Source of the DNA: Rhyzopertha dominica
Taxonomy: Eukaryota; Arthropoda; Insecta; Coleoptera; Bostrichidae
Reading direction: 5' to 3'
NCBI GenBank assembly: GCA_025024175.1
Contig: QCXZ01000041.1
Span: forward strand, 26,469,786-26,533,785
Length of the DNA stretch: 64,000 nt
Shown piece after piece: positions 1 through 10,959 of the stretch; the stretch's first letter is position 1; the number at the start of each line of letters is the position of its first letter. Under the pieces are notes generated by a model. It ran no database searches and was not told the DNA's origin. It worked only from the letters and a program-made list of their open reading frames with translations. Made by a program: the position numbers and the translations under genes.

Positions 1-1350
1 ACTTTAGTTTTCAGGAATCCTCCATGAAAAAGTCGTCTAGGTCCTGTAAGTTGGTGTAATGGAGCTACAATTTTTGCGAATCCTTCCACACATTTTCTGT
101 AGTAGGCGCAGATTCCTAAGAAACTCCTCACTTCGCGCTTATCTTAAAAACTTAATCAATCTGGAATTGCCTTGATCATGGCCTCACCGGTCTGGATACC
201 GTCGGCTAAAAGAGTGTTGCCAAGGATTTCCACTTTATTCTGGAAAAGCGGCCACTTCTTTGGATTCAACTTCAGATTCGCTGCTCAAATGTATTGACCA
301 TCTCCTGTAGATTCATTCATTAAGCCGTCATCCACTTAGACTATATGCTAAATGGCATTACAGTGAAATAGTATAAGCCACAATATGTGGTAAACGTAGT
401 CTTCTTCTTGTCGTATGGATGTATCCCGAGTTTCAGCATCAACCCTTTCAATTCAACGTGTGGACCAAGTGAATCCAGAAACAGTGCTCAATGTGCCGTC
501 AATTCTGTAACGAACAACTGTCTTTCTTTGTGACGTCACTCTGAGCAGTCAACGCAGAATTGGAGCGATCCAGCCCTTTTTAGCGATCAACACTACCCGT
601 GAAAAATAAGGACACCTTGTACATATTTTGTTCTTTCATGTCCTTTACCATTTCTCCACTTGCTCTTATCTTGCTAAACCTAGTTGTCTAGATGCCTGTC
701 GAATAGGATGCCCATCTCCGGTGTTGATTCTGTGCTGGACTAGATCTGTTCTTCCCATGGGTTTGTACTGTTCAGCGAACACCTGTCGATTGCGTCTCAA
801 AAACTGAAAAGCTTTGCTTGCTCCCTTCTTAATGCGGTGTTAAACTAGACCGGACCTCCTGATGACCCGTGTGTTTCTTCCTGGGCTTCACAAGTATTTA
901 TCTTTATCAAAGGATATATGCCAAGATATCTGATTCCCTTATCGTTACTCCTGTAAGAACAATATTTGCGACTCTCTCATATGCACTGTCTTGGATGTCT
1001 CACTGAGAGTTCTTGCTACTAACAATCTTTAGCTGGTTCAACTAATCAAACTGATCTCCCAAAATCGTTTTTAATGCTAGGGTTAATAACATAAAGCTCT
1101 CATTGTCAAATTTTATAATCTGCTGTTTTAGATTATATCCATATCCTCATATCAGGTCCATTCCCATAATAAAGTAGCCATCGATATCGACAACTACCGT
1201 ACCAATTCTAGGCAAATACATGCCTACCCGATTTAATGACTTAATCAAACTTCGCCTTGTCACCCTTCTGTTTCAAGCTTTTTGAAATAAATTCCCTTCA
1301 AGTTTTCGAACAACATGAAAGTTTGTTTCCCTAATGTCTCATCTCTCTAA
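1..1350 (-). mobile_element. Degenerate Ty3/Gypsy retrotransposon pol fragment
   Basis: Read on the minus strand, the first ~1.3 kb holds broken pieces of an LTR-retrotransposon polyprotein. Around 60-135 a segment reads FLGICAYYRKC followed by IVAPLHQL, the late reverse-transcriptase motif of Ty3/Gypsy elements. Around 340-410 is a degraded palm segment ending in a VMPF-like motif. Around 540-640 lies a remnant of the early RT segment that normally reads SLRFCVDYR. Around 1130-1210 an aspartic-protease-like piece ends in GMDL. The order protease then RT fits Gypsy pol on this strand. Frames are broken by stops and indels, so it is a fossil. LTRs were not seen; the element runs off the left edge of the window. 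Family assignment rests on recognised motifs, not a search. Confidence 0.75.
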
Positions 1351-2632
1351 AAATATATTTAAAGTATATGCATACAAATGCTTGGAAAAAACAAAACAAG
1401 TTTGACTACTTTTCTAATGCTTAATAATCATACAACAGAGCATAACGACGCCATTTCTGGCATCTTCTATAAAATTTGCTTGAGGTGTTTCGATTACTTA
1501 AGAAAAACCGTTTTGAAGAGAAATGCAAATATTGAAAAGGGAATCCTGTAGCACACAAATTTGAATTGAATTTGAGTTTACAATCGAGTGAGTGTCCTAT
1601 TGGACTCACTGCGTCAATCCTTAGGTTAGACAGTGAAGTCATAAAATTAAAGTGAAACGGATGCTTGAAGGTGGGAGTACACCACACTCGTGTGGATTTA
1701 AAATAGCTGCCGTCGTATTATTGTGGAACAGTAGGTTTACGTTACTCAGGAACATAAAAATACACTTATCTGAAACAGGTTGACTCCATCCGTCCCCATC
1801 CGCCAGTAAAGGGCCCATTCTATTCGAGGCTTCATCCTGAGCTAACGGTTATCGTTCCAGTTTATTCATTTCAGTGGTTGGAACGACTGTTTAAATTAAT
1901 ATTATAAAGGAAATGAGAGAGACGGTAACGTTTTAGAGTAATAGTGATACAACGCTTATTTTCGTATTTGTGAATTTATGGAAAATCATTAATGTTTTGT
2001 TAATCAACCTGATATAATAGCGCTAGCAGTTTATTTTAGGTTTTAAAGAAGCTGAAATGTAATGATTCGTTAAAATAAAATACCATTCTTAAGAAAAGTT
2101 ACAAGAATAGATATGCCCCAAAAAGGTTAGATACATGTAGCAATATTTTGATATGCCAGCCCATACAAGACGCTCTTTATGTGTTCCTAGTAATAATTTA
2201 CATTTTTATAAAATAAACTTTCTTAGTAATAAAAGAAAACCGATTACAACTACAAACTATCTGCTTATATACATCTAGTACGTACCTACCTTAATAAAGT
2301 TTCTGTAAGGTGCAAGCATGAGGTCAAATATGCGTTTTTTAATTATTTATTTCCGTAGAATTTACTTGTGACAAATATATCTTCGACAACTTTTTAATAT
2401 CGATGTTGAAGAACAACATTGTAATATCAATTACCAATATCGACGTCAGCTATATAATATCACAAGGAACGTTACCTATTGCCTACTCACATCTATAAGG
2501 ACTTTTTTAAACTGTCATTCCATATTCCAAACTTTTAATATTGCTCTGTATACACCTATACATATATCAAAAGCTCCTTTTATTTTATGAACATGCAGTA
2601 AACAATAACAATTATGTATCATCTTTTTTCAG
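1351..2632. other. AT-rich spacer, no gene recognised
   Basis: No coding segment was recognised. If the insulin-like gene starts to the left, this stretch is its last intron. I looked here on the plus strand for a B chain (LC..L...L...C pattern) and saw none. Confidence 0.4.
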
Positions 2633-2838
2633 TTTATATAAGAAGAAATTGGGAAGCACAGTACACAGAAGATAGGAATCTCAACTACCCTTATAGAAGT
2701 AGGGCAAGTGCGACCAGCTTAATGACTCAATTCAGGAGAAGAAGAAAGAGAGGGGTCTACAACGAGTGTTGCGAAAAAGCTTGTTCATATGACGAACTAA
2801 AGTCATACTGTGGCTCTTCCAGTGGAATACCAAATTAA
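2633..2838 (+). CDS. Insulin-like peptide, terminal exon (C-peptide end and A chain)
   Basis: This exon encodes the C-terminal part of a secreted insulin/relaxin-family prohormone. A good acceptor (pyrimidine run then CAG at 2630-2632) opens an exon in which two bases complete a split codon. About 38 residues of C-peptide follow, then a strongly basic RRRRKR furin/prohormone-convertase site, then an A chain starting GVYNECCEKACSYDELKSYC. The CC-x3-C-x8-C spacing is the insulin A-chain signature. A short tail (GSSSGIPN) precedes TAA at 2836. The ATG at 2614 lies upstream of the acceptor and is not the real start. Insulin genes commonly have an intron between B and A chain segments, so signal peptide and B chain should sit in an upstream exon, not found here and probably left of the window. 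It could be a pseudogene if that exon is gone; the intact frame and cysteines argue against it. Confidence 0.85.
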
Positions 2839-4520
2839 ACGAATTTTTCTTGTGATAGGTTCGGTTCCTTGGTAGTCATACGTGATTTTTATTCATAAGG
2901 GAAATAGAATCTAGAGCGGATGAGACAATTAACGTGATGTGCATTTTTCATCAAATTAAGAAAAAACGTAAACGTTAAAAGGCAATTTACTAGACTGAAT
3001 ATGCCAATGCTGATTAGGTGACCTATAATAATTAAATGGTCTCAACTTATATCAATCGAAAAGTAATAGTTTCAGTGTTTTATGCTGTGATTTAGATACT
3101 AAAATGCTACAGTGCCCGCTCTAAATATTTTACATTCTAATTATCTAATTTAACAATGTCACAACAACTGTTCAAAAATTTGCGTGAGTATTATTACATT
3201 TGGCAGATCTCTTGTTTAGACTGTCAACTTCGTCCGAAAAACTGTATAAATATACATTGTACATTTAAATTCATTTAAATTATAAGTGGCACCTGCGTAT
3301 AAAAGCTGTGTTTTTAGTTTATGTAAGTATAACTAGGTGGTCTTCCATTCTTCACACAAATAAACTCGGGTTTGCGTCGTGAGCTGATCCGACACGAAAC
3401 CGCTCAAGTTCACGCCGTCATTGGTCTCATTTCCGCTAGTTCTGGCGATGGAGTTGATGTGTTGCATCTGTGATGAGTTGGCCACCAAAAATTAGGAAAT
3501 TCTTTTTTGTGGGTGCCTTGTGATAAAATCCATTAGGCTTAGGTTTTTTAAGAAAAAATCTGATGTATTAGGAAGTGATCGAAATAAACGATATTTTTGA
3601 AAAAGTTTTCATTTATAATACTTAATTATTCACATCTCGTTAAAAATCACTGGTTACTCGAGTGTTGGAGGAAAGTTATCTTTGAAATGAATTATTGAAT
3701 GTTTCACATCGATGGTTGCATTTTTAAGATCTCTGCCGTTTTATCATTGAAAGTGCTATATAATCGTAAAACCAAAATTATATAATTTAGGTTCCCATAT
3801 TTAATCGTGTTATCATCTAACGAATCATATGCAGGATGTGGGGCTTAAGACAGAAAGGGCTGTAGTTCCACTAACATTAAATCTTTTTGTATATACTTCA
3901 AATGAGACTTCAAACTAAATAAATAAATACTAAATATTCGATGTCAATGTCGAATAAGCGGTTAGATATAGCACTTCACATGCTTTAATGAAATCGAAAT
4001 GTATTTAATACAATTCTGCTCATAAAGGCGTACAGAAAAATACACTTTTTGACACAAAAGAATGAAATTATATCCTTAATCGAATATTTGGAATTAGAAT
4101 TAGAATTTTACCGCGCTTTTAAAATGACTGCATCCCCACCACCTCAGTAGTTCGGACATCATGTCCCGCTAGCTTACAGGCTTACACGCGATCCATGTGT
4201 TTTATTAGTATATCTATGAATAATAGCATAGCTCTGATAATAGATAAGATGTGTGCGATGACAAGGCATCTATGATCAGGTCAGGATTGTCAGATTATTT
4301 CGTACTTGTCGCCAGATGCTTGAGCAAAATTATCAAAGGCGCCACATTTTTGTTGAACTATATAATAACATCTAAATGTTGAATTTCAAGTTCTTTCTGT
4401 ATAAACGGTTTTTTACATTTTTGTCATTACAGGTTTTTGTAACATGTCACGATCTTTTTTAAAGATAGGGTAGAATTCAATCGAAAAAGTTTGTTAAAAT
4501 GTCGGGTTCTGTGGGGTACC
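2839..4520. other. Intergenic, no gene recognised
   Basis: This holds the likely 3' UTR of the insulin-like gene and AT-rich spacer. An AATAAA hexamer occurs near 3360. No domain or repeat boundary was recognised with confidence. Confidence 0.4.
4513..4520. repeat. 8-bp target site duplication, left copy
   Basis: GGGGTACC abuts the left TIR and is repeated exactly at 5332-5339 beyond the right TIR, fixing both ends of the hAT-type element. Confidence 0.9.
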
Positions 4521-5331
4521 CAGAGAACTAAAGTGGGGAGAACGCTCATGGATCTGCGCGAACGCGAATGCTAGTAAACAAGGGGGCTGCCATATTGTCC
4601 ACGAGAACGTCAAACTTTTGGCGCTTACTTTAAATAATGACATCTTGTGCAACAGTTTCACTTAAAAATAGGGTAAATGTGAACCAATTTGATGTAGCAG
4701 TGTTGAAGTACTAAAATCAGTTTGACTTGTTCTTGGAATGTTCTATAAATATCAATTACATGGCTAATTTAATACGGTGAATGTCTGTCGTCAATCAACT
4801 GTCATCAGTTGCACAGCACATAAACAAAGCTCCCAGCCACATGTTATTCTACGCTTGAAGCATTGTTTTGTTTACATTGCGCGGCCCGTGGCGTTAGCTA
4901 TTGTGATTGTGTGCTCTGCTTGTACGACTTATTTATTTGTTTTATTTGGTAGTTTCCTTAGTTTTAGTTATGAGTTGTATCGTAGTATAGTTAAAGAGTG
5001 TACATCGAAGAATCGATCGAAGTCGCAAGATGTCTCCCTGAATAAGTAAATATTATAATCCTTAATAAATTTTTTGCAGTAATTATTTGTTATAATAACT
5101 GTATATTTTTAAATAATATTTAGTACCATTTAAACTGCAAAATAAGTTTACATAATTTTTTCATTTTTATAGGTATACATATAGTTCTTTTAATTCAAGA
5201 AAAGTACTGCCATTTGACAACACTGTCTGATTTTTGACGTTTCTGTGGACAATATGGCGACTATTACAGTGTCCCAACTGAATTGGGAAGCGCAGTCGGC
5301 CTATACGTGTTCTCCCCACTTTAGTTCTCTG
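4521..5331. mobile_element. hAT-type non-autonomous element with perfect 23-bp TIRs
   Basis: The element is 811 bp and starts CAGAGAACTAAAGTGGGG; its last 23 bases are the exact reverse complement of its first 23. It is flanked by a perfect 8-bp duplication GGGGTACC (4513-4520 and 5332-5339). An 8-bp target duplication with CAG-starting ends is typical of hAT elements. Subterminal stretches are also inverted: GCCATATTGTCCAC near 4588 recurs in reverse complement near 5250. The internal 90-codon frame at 4777-5049 shows no transposase motif, so this is a MITE-like derivative mobilised in trans. The perfect TIR and duplication suggest a fairly recent insertion. Confidence 0.9.
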
Positions 5332-5339
5332 GGGGTACC

Positions 5340-5958
5340 TAATCTAGAAAGAAATACGTGAAATAAAGCTGTCTACAGTTGGCGGTGTTTACAGATGGCA
5401 CATAACATATATTACAGTCAATTCTATTTCTATGTATAAAACCANTCCATATTGTAAGTTTCTAGAAAAATGGATGTGAATCAAGATTTTAAGCTTCTAT
5501 TACCTTAGCATTTTTGAGCATAGACATCTTACTCTTTCTAAATAGATGAGCAAATCATATGGAATCAAATACCTTATAATAAAACATATACGGGGAACAA
5601 GGCATATCCCTTGAAGCAAACGTGTAGAAAAGAATAGGTATATGTCCCATCCTTGTAATCCGACGACTAAAAGTACGCAGACTCGTACGGCAAGCATTTG
5701 ATTGGCTTCAAGCGTCTCCTTGTCCAAAAAGCGTTTGCCGGTTGCCGCCACGCGGCAGCTGTATCTCTTATCCCTCTTCTAGTTTGCCATGCACATTCTG
5801 TACAAGCGGTATACAAAGATAGAAAATCATCTTCTTTCTCTCTCGCACTCATGGAGATGTTTGCTTCACTTCAGTTACGTTGCGGAGATGGGATATTCCC
5901 CGTATATTTCTATTATAAGGTATTTGTATGGGATGCGCGTGAAATATTGCGACAAATT
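5340..5958. other. Spacer between two hAT-type elements
   Basis: Overlapping short frames exist on both strands at 5500-6030, but none has a recognisable domain or splice context. Nothing supportable was seen. Confidence 0.35.
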
Positions 5959-5966
5959 GAACAAAC

Positions 5967-6917
5967 TAGTGTTGTCAATATTGTAATGATTCGTTACTCA
6001 GTAATCGTTACTTCACAAGAATCGAAGTAATCGATTACCAATTATGAACAGTAGTCGTTACACGATTACTACGATTACTGCTCGTATACCGATATTCTGC
6101 AGTGCCTCAGCACAGCATAGTCTTGCGGTAGCGAGTAACGACTACGACGAATAACGAGTAAGGAAAGAGTCGGTTCGGATTCGATAGGTAACGACTGAAG
6201 TAAGATACGTGGATCGATTGTAGATAAAGTAGAAGGTAGTTAAAGGCGGGGAAAAGTGGATTTTTAGTCTTTTAGCTTACAAAATAAAGATTCTAAAGGT
6301 CGCGTTGAGAAATAAGTTTAAGAATATTAGGTCCAGGTGAATGTTGTTTATTTTGTTTTTCCATCAGCATTTAATAATTATTTGCTCTGCTTCTGTTACA
6401 GTAAAAGTGAAACCGTCTGACAAAATCTTACTACCGACACCAAAAAAATTATTAATATAATAAATATTGCTAGTGCCTTACTAAACGCATATAATAATTT
6501 AGTTTGTGGTATCCATAATGTTTGTTTTTTCTTTTAAATACAAGAATACCATACCACTACATATCATACATAAAATGTATTTCTCATTGCTTTTATTTTT
6601 AATTATATATAATTACATAAAAACTTCGTAATTTTTATGCGCCTTCGCTTTAAAGTAGGTACCTACTTATTAAATTTCAAACGCAGCTGCAATAATCGTA
6701 CATGTTCGCGTGGAATACAGTACCTTCCGTAACCGCGGTTACTTTACGAATAACGATTATTAGTGCAAGGCTGTAACGTACTCCTCCCGTATTCTGCAAT
6801 GGCAACACGAATGTATTACCGCTGAGTAATCGTTAACGAGTACGAAGTAACGATTACTAGTTATACCAGTAACGAGTAATCGCGATTACATAAAAGTAAT
6901 CGGATTTGACATCACTA
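5967..6917. mobile_element. hAT-type MITE with clustered GTAATCG subterminal motifs
   Basis: The 951-bp element begins TAGTGTTGTCAA and ends TTGACATCACTA, a 12-bp TIR with one mismatch. It is flanked by GAACAAAC (5959-5966) and GANCAAAC (6918-6925), an 8-bp duplication with one base uncalled. The 8-bp duplication points to hAT. The first and last ~150 bases are crowded with CGATTAC/GTAATCG-like units in both orientations, resembling the subterminal transposase-binding repeats known from hAT elements such as Ac. No transposase frame is present. Confidence 0.85.
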
Positions 6918-7067
6918 GANCAAACACATAAGGTCAAGAATTGCTCAGCTGATGGGTATTTGGACTTGCGCGTTAGATGAAATTTCAGTTGACGAACCGG
7001 TCAACAGAGGGACTAAAAAGTCGCTGTAGGCAGGGTTGCTAGATTACGACTTATTGCAAATTGGGGT

Positions 7068-8971
7068 GAGTTGGAACCACGGTAGTAAATAGAGAGGTAT
7101 AAGCACAACCGTATGCTAACTGTATGCAACTGGGGCCCAGATTCGTAGTCAGTGTGGAAGAGAGAGGTCTAGTAAGAGATGCAATATACTAGTAAAAGCG
7201 CTCGCCAGTGGCATGCATAACCATACATTCGGTGTGGTATTTGTGTGAAGTTTTTTGAAATAACAAAAATGTGAAAGTATTGTTTGGTGCCGAACTGTAA
7301 CAGTAATTCTCCGACAGAGCTTTATATGCAAAAAAAATTTTAAATCGTCGAAATGCTCCAAATGTAAGGATCATCTTTATCGAACAAATGTTTCTGATAC
7401 AGCTGGTCCTTCATTTAGACTTACTATTTTACAATCCAGAAGACGGCTAAGTCATCCGAATCAGATCATTTCACAGTTTAAAAAAAATATTTTAACCAAA
7501 CATATTCACAGTGTTGTTTTTGCCAATGTAGTGGATGAATTGTTTTCAAACACATATTCTATTTCGTTTCCTTGAACACGAAGCAGAAATACTTTCAAAA
7601 TTTTGTTTATTGTTATATTATAATGAGAATTAAATAGTACTATAAGCTCAATGACAGAGATACTGATAAATCAAGTGCAAGAAAGAAGAAGGAATCTAAC
7701 TTATTTTTTTTAATCTTTAGATCTCTTTGTATGTGTATTTTTAATAAACGTTGACTGCAGAAGCACCACTTTTTTTCCTAACGCTCTTATTTGATACTTC
7801 TGAAATTTAGTGTGAAATAAGTATTACCCTCATAATATAAGAAACACACATCTAACGGATGGAAAGTATTGTATCGCGACAGAAATTTTCAAAATATTTA
7901 TTTGTTAAATCGCTTTAACATGTTCGAAAACGTCGAAAAACAAAATTTTAGCAAAAATTTCATGTTTGTATGTTTGTCTGTGTGTGGACTGTGGACGCGA
8001 CAACTTTCGAAAGACAACATATGAGCTTGAAATTTGGCATACATATAAATCTCAACTAGCCAAAGCACCATGTTGTTTTTGGGGTGAGTAGGGTATAGGG
8101 CCCCCTTCCCTAAAATTGTGGGGTAACTACCCTTTTTGCATTTATTTTATTTTTTGCCTGTTAGTATGTGATTAGTAGTATAATTGCGAGTATTATTAGT
8201 TCCTATAAATTTTCGGTGCAGCAAACTGTTTAGAAGAAAAAAACGGTCATTCAAAAAAACCGGTTTTCCCAAATATCTCAGAAAATACTTAATATATTCA
8301 CATATGAAAATATCATCCTGTAAGAAATAAAATTTCTCACAAATAGTGTTTAAAAATGTTTCCAAAATTTTGACATTTTCGAAATTTTTCTAAAAAAGTG
8401 AATTTTGGACCTTGTTCACACAATTTTTGTAAAATTTTGCTATTATATAGAAAATTTAATTTCTGATCGAAAAGTACCCTTGCAATTGTTTTGTTTAGTT
8501 AATAATTTTCGAGTTATTTAGAAAAAAACGATTTTACAAATTACGAGAACCGTTTGTCGTAGAAAAAAATGTCTAGAGATAAAAAATGCTAAAAACCTCA
8601 TTATTGATGGTATAATATAAGAAATAAAAGCGTAAATTTCATTTTGACAACTTGATCTGGAAGTATTGATTCAATTTGCAGCGGAGTTTCATTATCTGAA
8701 GCAAATCTGTTCTAAAATTGTTGCACAAGTAACAAAGAATTTTATCATTTCCACACTTTTTGAAAGATAAATAAACCATCGCTATTGGCTTAGGTAATTT
8801 TGGGAATCAAATTGATATTATCAACACAGCGTGCGCTGTAAAGTCGCCTTATGCAAAGCGGACCGATTCCCACTATGCTCTATCTCTCTCTAACGCGACT
8901 GGCTACGGAATCGGCCCGCTTCACACGGCACCGTGCGTATACCTCTCTATCTATTATCGTGGTTGGAACTC
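7068..8971. mobile_element. Probable 1.9-kb inverted-repeat element with THAP-like remnant
   Basis: The left end reads GAGTTGGAACCACGGTAGTA and the reverse complement of the right end GAGTTCCAACCACGATAATA. The similarity continues through AGAGAGGTATA and is detectable, imperfectly, for about 100 bp. Near 7270 on the plus strand a short frame reads KYCLVPNCNSNS, resembling the first Cys-x-Val-Pro-x-Cys segment of a THAP zinc finger, but it stops soon after. No clear target duplication was found, so the true ends may differ. It may be an old relative of the THAP-bearing element at 9934-10955. Confidence 0.45.
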
Positions 8972-8973
8972 AA

Positions 8974-9222
8974 GGCTGGGATCCTGGAGAGAGAGAGAGA
9001 GAGAGAGGCATGATACATCTGAGATAACGATAGAAAGAGAACCACAATTATTTTACAAAACAGTACCACTCCATAATTAGGCTAAAAATAATCTGAAAGG
9101 TAGACCTCGCAATTAGCAATTGTTTAAAAAAAAATATTAATTATATTTGTTTAAGAAATACCTTAGGCTCTAGCTAAAAAGTTTTGTAAAAATGGGTTGC
9201 GTCTTTCTATTGTTAGCTCGAA

Positions 9223-9261
<39 letters not shown>

Positions 9262-9273
9262 AGGATCCCAACC
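8974..9273. repeat. Inverted pair of GA/TC microsatellites
   Basis: A (GA)n run at 8987-9007 is preceded by GGCTGGGATCCTG. A (TC)n run at 9225-9257 is followed by GTCTAGGATCCCAACC, nearly the reverse complement. The two runs therefore form the arms of a ~300-bp inverted structure adjoining the right end of the preceding element. Confidence 0.7.
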
Positions 9274-9933
9274 ATTTTTGCAAATGGCAAAAGGCGACGG
9301 AATGGGTGAACACTGTTCTATTAATGCGAAAATATATGTTGGTCGACCATTGTGTTTTCTGGATCGGATTCTTGAACAGCGAATAACAAGTCAATGATAG
9401 GAAACCATGCCGTTTTAAAACTTTTCTATGAAACTTGAACGGGTTTGACTGATTACTAATAATACCAAAAGTACCTACAGCTTTCCAAAAAAATCATGTT
9501 GTGCACACAGGATATAAGCGAATCACGTGTATTTTGTCAAAGAAAGTTTTTGGATCACATGTATATTTGCACTTTTATCGATATAAAGCTCGCAAATTCG
9601 TGTTGGTAATTGGCAACATTTTTAGCTGTTGGTGACGACCAGTAGTGATGATCAATCCAGCCGCTTCTTGCAACCCTGGGTGTTTCCACTTCTTAAATTA
9701 CCTTTTGCGCAAGTCCAAATACCCCCATGCACAATTTCAATGAGCTACTTGCACAAAAAAAAAGTGCTTAATTTAATTTGTGGTCATATAATTGGGTATT
9801 TGCCATGTATTTATATTTTATTAAATTGCATATTAGTAGGTAGCATCTAATCCACAAAACGGCTGTGACAGCTTATAAATTCAAAAAATGGATCGTAAGA
9901 TGTATTTTTAATATTAAAAATGTGAATATTTAA
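9274..9933. other. Spacer, no gene recognised
   Basis: AT-rich sequence with short frames only; no domain, splice context or repeat end was identified. Confidence 0.35.
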
Positions 9934-10955
9934 AGGGACCGCCAAAACGCGGAACATACTGGCCGTGACGTCAGGTGTCTTGTAAATGGCCGCTTGCTTA
10001 CACCTGGGGTCAGCGCGTCACGCGTCAGCCTCAGCCCGTCAATTTATAGTTTGTTGTTTGCCTTCTTTTTGTAACAAGCAAATTAAAATACGCCAAGAAA
10101 AAGTGAAATACTTATGAACTATGACTTCTGAAGGCATGTTCATTGTTATGGAATTTGTGTACAACGACGAGCGGTTCAACGCGGCGGAGATGAGGAACGT
10201 AAAAGCAAAAGCAACAGCATAAGTGAACTTTTTATCAAATTAACGTAGCATTGATAATTTGATCACAGTGGGTTGTTGGAAACATACCATTTGTAAACAT
10301 AAAAAAGTAAGAATCAAAAATGTACCCTAAACTTTACATTTATTTTAGGGGTCATAATAAATATAAATTGTCATTTATTTTTGGGGCTCTTGCGGCTCGT
10401 TTCTGGTCTGGCTAACAGTCGAATATATGGGGAACAACGTCGTTCTTTATTATAACATTTCCCTTTATCAACTTAAAACGCATATAATTTTTCATATCCT
10501 CTTCAAGCTATAACAAAATGGAATTGAATGGTAAATACTTATAGCCCCCCAAAAAATAATAAAAGTTAAGAATTAAGATGATCTTTACAACAGAAAAACA
10601 AACTTTGCGATTTCGGCATATCACGTCTAGGGGCCTGAAACAACTTTTTTATACGTTGATAATCTCGAGGAACGGTTACAAAAATTTTGTTAGCTGTACT
10701 GACTGAACTACTTTTATAACCATGCACAAAACAACACTTGTTTTGTTTTCCATACATAATAGATGCTTCTAAAACTACCCAAATCACTTTTTGGTGCGAC
10801 CTCTTACACCGTCATTTCAATAAACACCACACAAAAGCTTTTTCAATACAAGAATGGTACTACACCATTAAACAGCACGCTCCTCGGTAATGTTTACATG
10901 ACACTTGACGTCACAAGTTGAATAACCTTGGATAGAAGCGTTTTGGCGGTGGCTC
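9934..10955. mobile_element. Kolobok-like element flanked by TTAA, with THAP fragment
   Basis: The 1022-bp element starts AGGGACCGCCAAAACGC and its right end in reverse complement reads GAGCCACCGCCAAAACGC. It is flanked on both sides by TTAA (9930-9933 and 10956-10959). Both ends carry a GTGACGTCA-like motif a short way in. TTAA duplications occur in piggyBac and Kolobok elements; Kolobok transposases carry an N-terminal THAP zinc finger, and this element contains one on the minus strand. That combination favours Kolobok. The catalytic region is missing, so this is an internally deleted derivative. Confidence 0.8.
10566..10787 (-). pseudogene. Decayed THAP-type zinc finger of a transposase
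   Basis: The frame contains KCCFVHGYKSSSV, then NKIFVTVPRD, then PRRD, then LFFCCKDHLN. This follows the THAP plan: Cys cluster, F..VP.D, a conserved basic RRD and a terminal C-x2-H. THAP domains bind DNA through a C2CH zinc site and form the N-terminus of P and Kolobok transposases. The second Cys of the first pair, expected after VP, is Tyr here, and the conserved Trp after VP.D is absent, so zinc binding is doubtful. The frame stops right after the C-x2-H segment with no catalytic domain. It lies inside the TTAA-flanked element and is best read as remnant transposase, not a host gene. Confidence 0.7.
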
Positions 10956-10959
10956 TTAA

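Noticed and set aside
4777..5049. 90-codon frame inside the hAT-type element
   Set aside because: No transposase motif; it lies wholly within non-autonomous repeat sequence.
7970..8600. Possible dispersed repeat around ATGTTTGTATGTTTGTCTGT
   Set aside because: It looks repeat-like, but no second copy or boundary is present in the window.
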